Source of the DNA: Diplodia intermedia
Taxonomy: Eukaryota > Ascomycota > Dothideomycetes > Botryosphaeriales > Botryosphaeriaceae
NCBI GenBank assembly: GCA_021495925.1
Contig: JAKEKT010000114.1
Location: forward strand, 1-64,000
DNA: 64,000 nucleotides
Direction: 5' to 3'
This document shows positions 11,601 to 22,008 of the stretch, one piece after another. Both the position numbers and the translations under genes were made by a program. Each line of letters opens with the position of its first letter. Positions within the stretch are counted from its first letter, which is position 1. A model generated the notes under the pieces. The model was not told where the DNA came from and searched no databases. It was given only the letters and a program-made list of their open reading frames with translations.

Positions 11601-13748
11601 TGAAGTGGTGGCGGACTGCTCACAATCGACAGGGAAGTAGGTAGTGTAACCGTTCCCCTCCTCTACTCTCACTTCATCCAATTACCCTCCGATTCAATTG
11701 CCGCCCTCCACCTCGCAGTAGAACGACACCACGCTGGAAATGGCCACAATCGCTTTCACGCCCTCAGGTTTGGGCATCGACGCTCTACACTGGGACCGGC
11801 TTCTCTGGACGGCGCATTTGGACCAGATCACGGAAAAAGATAACTCCCAACCACCCGCGTCATCTGCCCTCGAGAGTCCTTCGGAATGATGTCCAGCACC
11901 TCGACCAAAGCACCGCTTCCTGATCCCGCTGTCCGGCGAAGTCAGGATTTGGAATCCGGAGACGGCGAGGGTTGCCAGATCGGTTGTCTCCAAGGGGGGC
12001 AACGACAGTCCGCACGTTTTTGCGTGGTGCTGCTCCCCGGCACGAACAGCCCACGGCGCTTTGCATCATCTTCCTCGCTCTTTTGCTCGCTATCCAGGTC
12101 GGGGATCCCGTCCGGCGGAGACGACGCCGACGCGGTACCGGTGGGCAGAGAAACACGCTTCTCGAGATCTCCGCTGCGTGTTGCTGAGCGGCCGTGGCGC
12201 AAACGTCGGGCTGCCTGAAAGAAATGCGTTCCTCTGGTCGAGACCGTCCTCCCTCTCGCGAGTTCGACGACGGTTCACGTATGTCATTGCCGAGTCATGA
12301 TTTTCTGAGAAAAGGTGTTGCGATCACGGAGGGCGAGGGAACGGTGCGTTAACCAACGGTCGGTCCCAGACGGCGAAATCGTGGAGGCTGGTCGAAAGCG
12401 GAAATCCGGCCTGGGTTTCTAGCCGCCAGCCGCGATCGGAACCAGCGTCGGCAAACAGAGGGGGGGCAACAACAAACTCGCTGTTTTACCTCGAAAAGCC
12501 CAAACGCCTAGTCTACCCTTTTTCCCCAGCTGAAAGGTCGGAGAGCAGCAGAAAGGTGACGGCATTTCGCTCCGGCGGATCGGAGCGAAACCGGTGTCGT
12601 TTCCGTCGGGGCCTTGATGAGTCTTTTCTTTTCTTCCTTCCGACCGGCTGGCTTGTGGACACCCGACGAATGGCTTTCGGACCAATTCCGTACAACGAAA
12701 ACACGCGCAGCTTTTCCGTCCTTCGGTGTCCTTGCCTCTTTTCGGCATTGCGTCAGGTTTTGTCGTGATGGTCGCGGGTCAGGTGCTGCTGCTCCCCAAC
12801 CCTCTCTCCTCATAAACCCTCCCAGCAACACCAACCGCCACGTACGACCATAGGTCGCAGATCATAGGGCTTCCCGTCCGCTCAGCCGTACTCAAGCTGC
12901 GAACCGGCCGATTAGTACTCAAGTGGGTGACCATTGGGGAATCCCGGCTGTTGTACGTTTTGTTTTTTGTCGTCGTGGCAGCCCGGCGGCGCGCACTTCT
13001 TTTTTCCCCTCTGATTCCCCGAAGTACGCCCGGATGAAACCGCCCAATCTATACCGTAACCGGATGGCAGGACGCTACCAGGTCTGTTCGTCGCTATCCA
13101 AGTGCATCTGGGGCCCAGTGAAGAATCGTATTGGTCCGGATCCGGGTATCTCGCGTAGTCCAATGGTACAATGACGTCCAATTTGGAATCCGAAGCGGTC
13201 CAGTAGTTTCCGGCTGGTCATTTTTGTTTTCCTTTACTCTTTCGCCCTTGTACCTTTCTCTGAACAGTTTCTGCATGAAGTGTTGCCTCACTTCGCTCCG
13301 AACTTCCTAGCTCTTTCACACTTTTTTCTTTCCTTTCTTGTCGTACGTACCTCATGTGGTCGTTTCGAAGAAGAAGAACAAACCCGGAAGCTGAAGACGA
13401 AGAGAAAGGAAAATGAGGTAGACTTTATGATATTGACTGATTACAGACTTGACAGTAGATGAGAAGTTTCTTTCCAAAAAGAAAAGAAAAAAAAAGGTAA
13501 TTTACAGTACAGAAATAAGTAGTCGCCTTCGGTCTTACTCGCTTTTTCGTGTAGCGCCATGATAGTAGCATGCATGGCGATTAAACAGTAAAATGGGAGA
13601 ACAAAAGCAATGGGCGGTACGAGGAAAAGGAGGAGAAAAAAAAAAACACAGCGCTGATATGTTTTTACACTTACTGATGCAAGCCGAACCTTCTCCTTTT
13701 TGTTTTTACACACACTCGCTCTCTTGCTCTCTGCTTGTCATACATCTC
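8694..13748. other. 5-kb gene-poor region
   Basis: The stretch upstream of the RlpA-like gene and downstream of the large wall-protein gene. At 9.0-10.6 kb the DNA is very GC-rich and all six frames carry long open frames (for example plus-strand 9536-10516) with no recognisable domain, no intron logic and mutual overlap. From 11.5 to 13.4 kb the sequence is mixed, with short frames only. I see no gene I can support. A degraded element or a rapidly evolving gene cannot be excluded. Confidence 0.45.
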
Positions 13749-16700
13749 CTACGCAAACAAGGAGAGAACACCGGGTATCAAAGACGTCAAAAAGAAAGAG
13801 AACAAAACCCTCAGCAGCGGCGGCACAACGATGCCATTCGCAGCTCCCGCAGCCGTGGTCGTTGTCGCCGCCGCCCCAGTCGTCTCTGTAGACTGCGCGC
13901 CGTCGTCATCGTCATCATCATCGTCGTCATCGGGCGTAGGCGAAGAAGAAGTCGTCGTCGTCGTCGCTGTGTTCGCGCTCGTTCTCGACGCAGTGGACGG
14001 TCCCCTCGACGTCGAAGAGCCGCCATCGTCTGTTGCCGTTGCTGTTGCCGTTGCTGTCGTCTCCGGCGTGGCAGAAGCACCACCGCCCAAACCATCATCA
14101 TCCCCCCCACCACCACCACCAACAACGACGACCAACCCTCCCCCGTCCGCAGCCACGCTGACCACCACCGCCTCCCCCGAGCCCACCGTTGCCGCCGGCC
14201 CGCCCGCCGACAGCGTCTTCCCGCCACCAACGACCACCGTCCCCGGCGCGATCTGCGTCGCCGTCAACGTCGTCTTCCCGCCGTCCGAGCCTGCGAGCGT
14301 TACGATGGCGCCGGTCGCGCCGTCCGAAGAAGAAGAAGCCCCTCCTACTTCTTCCGCCGCCGCTGAAATGCTCGAAAAAGGCACGGTGGTGACGCTGCCG
14401 CTGCTACCGCCGCCGTCGCTAATCTCTGTCGTCGCCGTACTGCTGCTGCTGCCGCCGGGAAGCGTATAAGTCCGCGACCCTCCCACCACCACCACCATCG
14501 GCGGTACGCTGTCATCATCGTCGCCGTCGTCGTCGCTGTCATCATCATCATCGGGCGAGGGACTGACGACAACCACCTGCATCCCGTCAATCGTCGCCGT
14601 AGCGCCGGCCGCGATGGTGGCCTGCGTCATCTGTTCCTCACCACCACCACCACCACCACCACCGACGACGACGATGACGCCGGCGGCGGGATCGGACGGA
14701 TCCGCGGCGATGATGGCGTGGGAGCCGTCGCTGTTGCCGTCGCCGCCGTCACTGCCGCCAACGGTGGCGATGGCGATGGGAGAAGGCGACGACGACGACG
14801 ACGACGGAGAAGAAGCTGGAGAGGCGGAGGCGGCGGCGGGCGTGTAGAGCGGGCGCGTCGTGCCGTCGACGACGACGATAGCGCCGCCGCCGCCGCCGCT
14901 ACTGGGACCCCCGGCGACGATGACGATCGGGGTTTGCGAGGAGGCGGCGGTCCCGGCGGCGGCGGCCTCGAGGGTGGTGGTTTGGCCCGCCGCGAGGGTT
15001 TGGCTGCCGCCTATCACCACGGCACCGCCGCCGCCGTCGCCGCCGCCGTTTGCGTCCTGTCCCGACGGATCCGTGGCGGTGGCAGGGGCAGGAGCGGGAG
15101 CAGGTGATGCGACGATAGTTCCGATGGTCACGACGACGGCGACGGAGGAAGGTGGAGGTGCGGGTGATGAGGAGGAGGTGGTGCTAGTGGTCTCTACGAC
15201 CGGCAGGCTTGCCCCGTCACCATCCTGCTCCGCGGCGGTGGTGGTCTGCGTGCTGCTGCTGCTGCTCCACGCCTCGGAGATCATCGAGCCCAGGTTGTCC
15301 CAAGGGTTGATGGTGGTGTCCACGACCGAGCTCGTGGGGTCCGGCGGGGGGTCGCTGTTGTCAGCAACATCTGACGACGACGACGACGACGAGCCGGCGC
15401 CGCTACTACTGGTTGCTTGAGGATCGTTGCTGCTGCTGCTGCCGCCGGCAGTGGCTGTAGCCGTGGGCGCGGTGGTCTCGGTCACGGGCGCTGCTGCAGT
15501 GGTGGTCGTCGCCGGTCCGGGATCCGCATCGGTCGTGGTGGTGGCCGCCGCCGCCTGCGAGGACTGGGGGATCAGGGCGTCGGCCGTGGTCAGCGGGATG
15601 GGCGGGTCGAGCACGGAGCCCCACCAGAGCACCTTGGAGCAGTTGGCGAACCTGGGGTCGAGGTGGGTGAAGAGCGAGGGCTGGGTGGGCAGCGCGAGGT
15701 CGGGCTTGTAGTCGTCGTAGACTGTCACGGGGGGTTGGTTGGGTCAGTCAACGATCACACACTGCTTTATATGGCCAAATTGCCGTATATCTTCTCCTCC
15801 TCCCTTGTTCTTTTTTTTTTTTTTCTCTTTTCCTTTTCTTTTCTTTCCCCCGTTTCGGTCAGATCGGGTTCGACTTACTCGTGCTGCAGTTGTCCTCGCG
15901 CCAGAACTGGCAGTCCCGCATGCCGCGGTACGCCTCGGCGGGCACGGGCGAGTTCATGTCGCCCCACGACATGGGCAACGTGACGCGGGCCGTGTCGTAG
16001 AAGCTGCCGCCGGGCACGGTCGCGGGCGTCGTCGTCAGCGTCCAGGCCGGGTCGCCGCTGATCTTGTAGCGCAGGCTGGAGAAGGACTCGGGCGGGGCCG
16101 ACATCCAGACGTCGCGCGTGCTGCCCAGCACGCACGGGTAGGCCGACAGCGACGAGAAGGACAGGTAGATGGACGGCGACGTGAACGTCATGCCCTGGTA
16201 CGTCGCCGTCACGACGCCCTTTTCCTTCTCTACCGTCGTCGTCATGGGCGCGCCCGCCACCAGCGTCGTCCGCGTGCACAGCCAGCCGTCGTCCTTGCTG
16301 ATGGGCCAGAAGAAGACCTTGACCTCGCCGGCCGCGACGCGGCACTGCAGCTCGGCCTCCCTGGGCACGATGCAGTCGCCGCCCCACAGGCAGTCCGGGT
16401 TGCCCGCCGTCCGGTACAGGCCGCGGCTCTGCGCCGACACGACCAGCCCGCAGCCGCGGGAGTCGTACGTGCACCGCGGCGCCGCCTCGGCCGTGTAGCG
16501 CGGGTACAGCGTCTCGGTGAGGAACCAGGTGCTCGTGCGCGTGGGCGAGGCCTCGCCCGTGGCGCGCGGCCAGCCGTCGCACAGCGTCGTCAGCGCGCCC
16601 GTGTAGTCGGGCTGGAACTTGGTCGTGAAGGCCGACGCGCTGCTGGACACGGTCGTGCTGCACAGGCCCGCGGCGCAGGCGGACGACTGGAAGGCCGACA

Positions 16701-17034
16701 GGCGCGAGGAGTAGGCGACGTGCTCGGATTGGCACTCGACCACGGACGAGACGGCGGCGAAGTCGCTGCCGGTGGCCCATTGGAGCGCCGAGGCATTGAC
16801 GGCGAAGGAGGTGTAGCTGCCGATGGGTATGGTTTGGTTTGCGGGCGTGGACGGTGGTGTTGTTGTCGCTAGGGTGGTGGATGGCAGGGATCCTCCCGGC
16901 GTGGTGATGGTGGTTGTGGCATTGATGGGGATGAAGCCTGCGGCGACGGGGTTCCACCAGAGGGCGGCGGCGGCGAACAGTGCCAAGAGGGCGGTCGAGG
17001 AAGAGGAGGGAGGCGGGGCTGATATTAAAGACAT
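13749..17034 (-). CDS. large secreted, probably GPI-anchored cell-wall protein
   Basis: Two exons, 17034-15879 and 15721-13749, with a 157-nt GT-AG intron; 1042 aa. The ATG at 17034 starts MSLISAPPPSSSS, then a hydrophobic segment (ALLALFAAAALWWNPVAAG) as signal peptide. Residues about 30-390 form a Cys-containing ectodomain (pairs such as CAAGLC, CTYDSRGCG, CLWGGDC) of a type common in Dothideomycete secreted proteins without a named function. From about residue 450 on, the protein is a Ser/Thr/Ala/Gly stalk with degenerate repeats of the form VVGG-x-TLxxG (for example VVIGGSQTLAAGQTTTL and VVVGGGKTLSAGGPAATV) and two runs of aspartate. The tail AANGIVVPPLLRVL followed by a hydrophobic end is a plausible GPI-attachment signal. 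Role in wall or adhesion is inference. Confidence 0.8.
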
Positions 17035-18494
17035 TTTCTTGGAAATGAAGGGAAAGAGCAACTAAGAGGCACAGCGTAGCAGAACGACTCGAGCCGAGAT
17101 GGAGAATAGTGGGCTCCCCTGCAACACACCAACACGATCGGGAAAGACAAAGAGGGAGAGATTGCGCCGCAGCTGATCGGGATTGCTGGGCGCTGGGGGT
17201 TGCGGCGTCGCACAGGAGTTTAAGAGAAGTATCGATCCTCGTCTTCTATTTTCTATCCAGACGGCGGTATAGCTGTGCCGCAATCGCTCGGCGGTTGTAC
17301 CGGCATGCTGGAGAAACAGATGGCCGCCCTAAACATTTTTGCGGGACTTTCGGGCGTCGTGGTGTCGGAAGGCAAATGGCGAGGCGTGAATAGACGCCCT
17401 CTGCTGTGCCGCAAGATGCTAGCCGCCCGAAAAGAGCAAGGCAACAGGACGATCTGCCGCAATCCGGTCCAGGGATCTTGAATAACAAGATTGCGGACCT
17501 TCCCTCCTGGGGGGCACGGCAGTTCGTCTCGAGCATCCGCGCCGCAATTGCTGCGCTGTTTAGGCGCCTGAGTTGCGGAAAGCGGCTGCGTGGCGGCTGT
17601 GATTGGCCGAGGGTGGATGCGCCGGCGCTTGCGGTGGGCCCGCCCGCCCCCAAGTCACATTTCTTGGCAGCCGTTGTCCGTTTATTTTTACGACATTCCC
17701 TCCGTCTGCGAGTCGTGCAACTGCGCTGAAGAAAGAGCGGCGTGCGGCTTTGGTCTCTTCTTGCTTTCTGCGCCGCCAAAGTGACCTGATCTTCACCACA
17801 TCTCATCGCTCTTGCTTGGACCTGCTATTTGCATCTTGCAACCCGTCCTTCGTTTCGCACGCCATCGGGCTGTGTCTCTCTAATCATGGACGCGTGGCTG
17901 AGTCTTGGACCGTCTGGTAGGTACATCCAGCTTCTTCGCGACTTTTCACTGCAAGAGCTCGAAACTCCCTTCGCAAGATAGCTTCGTATGAAAGATGGAG
18001 GTTGCGCTTCATCGGTACTAGTTCTCTTACCTACAGGTCCTCTCAGAATAAGATCTCAAGATGGATATGAGTAGGCTGATAAATTATCATTAAGAACGGA
18101 ACACTCGCTCGCCTTCAATCTCTTTTCTCTATGACTCTCACGAGTTTCTTTCTTATTAATCTACGCTACCGAGTTATAATATTTAAAAAGATACTTAGTT
18201 ACCTTTTTACTTTATTAGGGATAAGGACGAGGGCGTGGAGGCGGAGGCAGACTGTGAAAGATGGGCAGGCACTGGGAAGGTTGTTGGATGGCTCTCAGTA
18301 GATACCATGATGTCAAAGTGAACGAATGCGAGAAGTACCACGTTTATTATTTCGCTCCCAGAACGACCATGGCTCCAATGCTATCCAGTGTTTCCTTGCT
18401 ACATACATGCGTGCAAACGACAAAGCCGACCTCATCAAGCCTGTTGAAATCAAAAAAAAAAAAAGCATTGCATGGAAAATAATCCTTGTGCGCA
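17035..18494. other. intergenic; AT-rich island at about 17990-18240
   Basis: Promoter side of the wall-protein gene and 3' side of the F-box-like gene. The part from about 17990 to 18240 drops sharply in GC, with runs such as TTATAATATTTAAAAAG. It resembles decayed repeat DNA, though no coding or terminal repeat survives. No gene is supported. Confidence 0.5.
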
Positions 18495-20180
18495 TTATAT
18501 CTTCATCATAGCCCTTGCCGCAAACCCCGACCAAGCGTCGGCCTTCTTCGACCCGTCGTCTCCGTCAAACGACCCAAGGATGTCAGCAATCTTTTGGCGC
18601 GCGCGATCCAAGGTCCGCTTCGCTCCTCTCTTCAACCCCGTCGCCAGCCCCGCCTCCTTGGCGGCCGCCTCCTCCGCCCTCGCCGCCGCACAGTAAGCGT
18701 CGGCAACACCGCACTTCCCATTCGCCTTCCTCCGGTTCGGCGGCGTGCCCGACGCGTCCTCGACGGCGAACCGCCACTTGGGGTCGTCCGGGGCGCGGGC
18801 GGAGCCCAGGTTGCGGAAGAAGTGGACGCGCAGCCACGTGCCCTTGGCGAAGTCGAGCGGGTCGAAGCATTGCAGCGTCACGGTGTAGTCGGTGTCGCAG
18901 TGCTTGCAGCAGCTCCAGCCCAGGTTGAGCGTGCGCTTATTGCCCACCATGGCGGCGCGCGGCAGGTTGCGCAGCAGCAGGCCGTCGAGCGTCTCGCCGC
19001 CGCCGCCGCCTCCGCCTCCTCCTCCCGCCGTCTGGGCATCTCTTTCCGGCGGCTTCGCGACGGGCAGCTCGGCGCAGACGCGGTGATGCGGGCAGATGCG
19101 CCACTCCTGCCGCTCGAGGTTCGTCGTCACGCCTCCTGCCGCTCCCCCGCCGCGGTAGGAAGTCGCTCCAGCACAGGGATACTCCCACTTGTGGTAGGCG
19201 TAGTAGCCCCACAGGAACAGCTGGCCGTCGAGTACGCGCGTTTGGAAGTTCTGCCACACGATCCTGTCCAGAAGCCCGCCCAGCTTGAACATCTTCTTGA
19301 ACGTGAACGCGGACGACGGGATGATATTGCCCCCACCACCCGCCCTCGACCGCAGCGCCAGCTGCACGTGGTACGAGCGGATCATGTACTGGTTGTAGAA
19401 ACACACGGCCTCATCGTCGGCAATGTTGCACTTCCCCCCTTCGCCCTTGTTCCTCTTTTTCTGCTCCTGCTTGACGTTCCGATCGTAGTTCTTCGGCGTG
19501 TCCTTTGGGTCGTACGGATGGTACGCCGCGCAGCTGTGGCAGAGGTAGCGATGCCTTTTCTCTTTCTTCCCCTTCTCCCCTTTCCAAACGTGATCGCCGT
19601 AACCGTCCCTCTCGAGCAACTGCATCAGCCGGAGCCGCACCGCCTTGTCCGTCCCAATCTTCGACACGGTGCTTTGGCAGCGCAGCAGCGTCGAGGTGTG
19701 GAGCGCACGGCACGTCAGCGACAGTGCCGCGACGGACTCGGGCGGGACGTGGCCGAGGATCTGGACGAAGGGCGTGGTGGGAAGGGAGAGGAGCGGGGAG
19801 GACGAAGAATGGGGGACGTGGGGAGGGGCGATGCCCATGCGGTGGAGCATATCTTCCGCAGTGAGCTTGCGGCGCCGCGTTGTCGGCGTCGGCGTCGTCG
19901 TCGTGGATGGCGGGGCGGGGAGGTCAGACGACGGGATCGGAGAGCGGATGTAGGGAGGGGGGCTGTCCATGTGGTGGTGGTGGTAGTGGTGGTGGTGGTG
20001 GTGGTGGTGGTGCGTCGTCTCTCGTGCGGTGAGGGTCGCTGGAGGTATCCATAACTCCAGCTCCATCGTCGCTGGGCTATGTGGTTGGTGGCGGTAGTGG
20101 TGGTGGTGGTGGTGGTGGTGGTGGTGCGTCGTCTCTCGTGCGGTGAGGGTCGCTGGAGGTATCCATAACTCCAGCTCCAT
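18495..20180 (-). CDS. F-box-like protein with duplicated poly-His leader
   Basis: A single open exon. From the first ATG (20180) the product is 561 aa. In-frame ATGs at 20066 and 19970 would give 523 or 491 aa. Residues following TTPFVQILGHVPPESVAALSL resemble an F-box helix pair (hydrophobic spacing and TCRALH), the module that links substrates to SCF ubiquitin ligases through Skp1. The rest contains several Cys/His pairs (YLCHSCAAYHPY, CPHHRVC, SCCKHCDTDY) that could bind zinc; no catalytic domain is seen. The N-terminus carries two copies of MELELWIPPATLTARETT, each followed by 9-10 histidines, created by a DNA duplication. The Met at 19970 directly precedes the non-repeated protein and may be the ancestral or main start. 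Confidence 0.72.
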   Translation of the reverse strand: MELELWIPPATLTARETTHHHHHHHHHHYRHQPHSPATMELELWIPPATLTARETTHHHHHHHHHYHHHHMDSPPPYIRSPIPSSDLPAPPSTTTTPTPTTRRRKLTAEDMLHRMGIAPPHVPHSSSSPLLSLPTTPFVQILGHVPPESVAALSLTCRALHTSTLLRCQSTVSKIGTDKAVRLRLMQLLERDGYGDHVWKGEKGKKEKRHRYLCHSCAAYHPYDPKDTPKNYDRNVKQEQKKRNKGEGGKCNIADDEAVCFYNQYMIRSYHVQLALRSRAGGGGNIIPSSAFTFKKMFKLGGLLDRIVWQNFQTRVLDGQLFLWGYYAYHKWEYPCAGATSYRGGGAAGGVTTNLERQEWRICPHHRVCAELPVAKPPERDAQTAGGGGGGGGGGETLDGLLLRNLPRAAMVGNKRTLNLGWSCCKHCDTDYTVTLQCFDPLDFAKGTWLRVHFFRNLGSARAPDDPKWRFAVEDASGTPPNRRKANGKCGVADAYCAAARAEEAAAKEAGLATGLKRGAKRTLDRARQKIADILGSFDGDDGSKKADAWSGFAARAMMKI

Positions 20181-20205
20181 CGTCGCTGGGCTATGTGGTT
20201 GGTTG
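19982..20205. repeat. two tandem copies, period 114 bp, 79 bp identical
   Basis: The segments 20011-20089 and 20125-20203 are identical base for base at a 114-bp offset. Each is bounded on the left by a (GGT)n microsatellite that varies by one unit. Slippage or unequal exchange at the trinucleotide run would explain the copy. On the minus strand each copy carries an in-frame ATG. Confidence 0.92.
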
Positions 20206-21195
20206 TGCCGTGTGGGTGGTTCGAACAAGGGACCGAGGAGAGCTTGATGACGGTTGGAAGCAAGACGGAGTCGAGAACAAGAGAAGGGCGTGAGGTGAGG
20301 GGAGAAAAGAAAAGAAGTTGCTGCGGCGTTTGTTGGGGAAGTTTTTATGGTATCTGGTTAGGCAGAAGTGGAAATGTTGCTTCTTCTTCCAACCATGGTT
20401 GTCGACACGACCCTGAAGGGGGAGGGGGGAAAAGACCTGGAAGGGAAACAGTTCCGCTCTTTCATGCCCTTCGATGGAACTCACATCGCTCAGGTGCTCT
20501 TGCGCGCAGACCAAAACAACGGGATCTCGAGCAGTCGAATTGTGGGAATGCCTCAGCACTGTCTCGCAGCGGAGATGGATCTTATCGAGGGCGGGGTCTG
20601 CGGCTCTGTGGGATATTCGTCCCTCTCATGTATCGCGAAAGAATCGGCGGGAAGTTGCTGTATTCTGTTAGTGATCCAGTCCGCAAAAGCTCAAGGCCTT
20701 CCCTTATTGCGTGCCTGCGTTATTCGAACCGCAAGTTGTCCAAGCCATCGCCCTTGTCCCTGATGAAGCAGAAGTGTGGCTGAGTGTCTCGGCGAATGCT
20801 GTGGTTCGGTGACGCAGGTCAACAAGGAAGACACTCGTCAGAGGCATGTAGAGGAGAGACCGAAGGCGAGCGAGCGTTCCGTTCTCGATGACAAGGCGGC
20901 TAGAAGTTTGGAGAACAGCGCACGCAGTCAGTGCGAAGATGGGAAGTCAGCCTTCTGCTCAAGGTGTGACGAAAAGGAGGAAGAGGAAGAACTTGCCTTA
21001 AGGACTCGCAGAGATTAGACCGGCGCTCCTCTTAGCTTCCCCGGTGGCAGAGCCAGCCGGGTACTAGACCTCAGCACTGCGTTGAAGTGGGAGCGCCCGG
21101 TTCGCTGAGGCGCCACCCGTAGGTGACGCCGCCCTTCGTGCCGCGGTAGGGAGGACGGTGGCGATCAGAGATCACCCTGAAGGGCTCGAGGACCT
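20206..21195. other. intergenic, upstream of the F-box-like gene
   Basis: Holds the promoter and leader of the F-box-like gene. Short open frames on both strands (for example plus-strand 20368-20763) lack domains and conflict with each other. No gene is supported. Confidence 0.45.
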
Positions 21196-21441
21196 CTAGA
21201 CGGCTGAGCCGCCTGCCGCTCCGTTCTGGCTTAACCGGTCTTCGTTAGAGGCCTCTTGATCCGCAGCTGCGCTGTGATTATTATCTATACTAGTAGGTGG
21301 GGGGTTTTCCGGATCTGGGGGGTTTTTCGCATCGTGGAAAGCGGGACGAGAGTTACGGAGCATGATTAACATACCTATAAACTGGAGCGCCACTTCGAGC
21401 CACACGCCGATTACAAAAAGTAGTTTAAGAACGGGGCTCAT
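21196..21441 (-). CDS. small single-pass membrane protein candidate, 81 aa
   Basis: The ATG at 21441 starts MSPVLKLLFVIGVWLEV. Residues 4-27 form one hydrophobic helix, followed by MLRNSRPAFHDAKNPPDPEN and a polar, disordered tail ending NGAAGGSAV. The frame stays open upstream to about 21708 across a CAG microsatellite, but that part encodes a Cys run and looks non-coding. I do not recognise the family. It is a candidate because the hydrophobic and polar parts are cleanly partitioned; coding status is uncertain. Confidence 0.35.
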   Translation of the reverse strand: MSPVLKLLFVIGVWLEVALQFIGMLIMLRNSRPAFHDAKNPPDPENPPPTSIDNNHSAAADQEASNEDRLSQNGAAGGSAV

Positions 21442-22008
21442 GGTGGCGGTTAAGGAGAAGAAGAAGAGTGGAAGCGGATAGGTAGCGGACGCTTTTAATT
21501 CTAGCGTACCCGTCTGGCTGTCGCTTCCTGTCGACTGAGCGGCAGTCGCTAGCCACAGGCTGCTTCCTGCCGAAAGAGTGTTTCTGCCCAGAAAGCCAGC
21601 TGCCGGCCAGCAGCAGCAGCAGCAGCAGCAGCAGTAGCAGGCAGCAGAGACGGGCAAGTCACATGGCAGAACGCAGCCAGCAATCAAATGAGTAAACTTA
21701 ATATCCAATGTATTACTCGAACACGTCCAATCTAATGCGCTCTTTAGCGGGGAATATGGGAGACAGCCGACCGCCTATCGCCAATGCTTTCTTGCCTCGT
21801 CACAAATGCATAAATCATGACCGAATCTAGGAGAGAATAGAGAGGAGAGAGAGGAGAATGGGGGGAAAAGGGCAAAGAAAACCAAATCGATAAATAGAAC
21901 CAGAACGATCCTCTATCCCTGAAAAGTACTGAATAGCTACGGAATGCACCCTGTCTAAAACACGCCTCTCTTCAGCCTCTTGGACCGGCTTTTGGAAAGG
22001 TTCCCCTT
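21442..22008. other. intergenic between small ORF and NUC-2/Pho81 3' end
   Basis: Includes a CAG repeat (21608-21634) and a purine-rich tract at 21825-21880, probably in the 3' flank of the NUC-2 gene. Nothing else is seen. Confidence 0.5.
21608..21634. repeat. (CAG)n microsatellite
   Basis: Nine perfect CAG units, followed by a TAGCAG interruption. Confidence 0.9.

Noticed and set aside
15739..16872. 377-aa Arg/Gly-rich frame antisense to the wall-protein gene
   Set aside because: Shadow frame in GC-rich coding DNA; the opposite strand has signal peptide, cysteines and a consistent intron.
18486..20054. 522-aa open frame antisense to the F-box-like gene
   Set aside because: It mirrors GC-rich third positions and poly-CAC of the real gene, has no domain, and the minus-strand frame carries the recognisable motifs.
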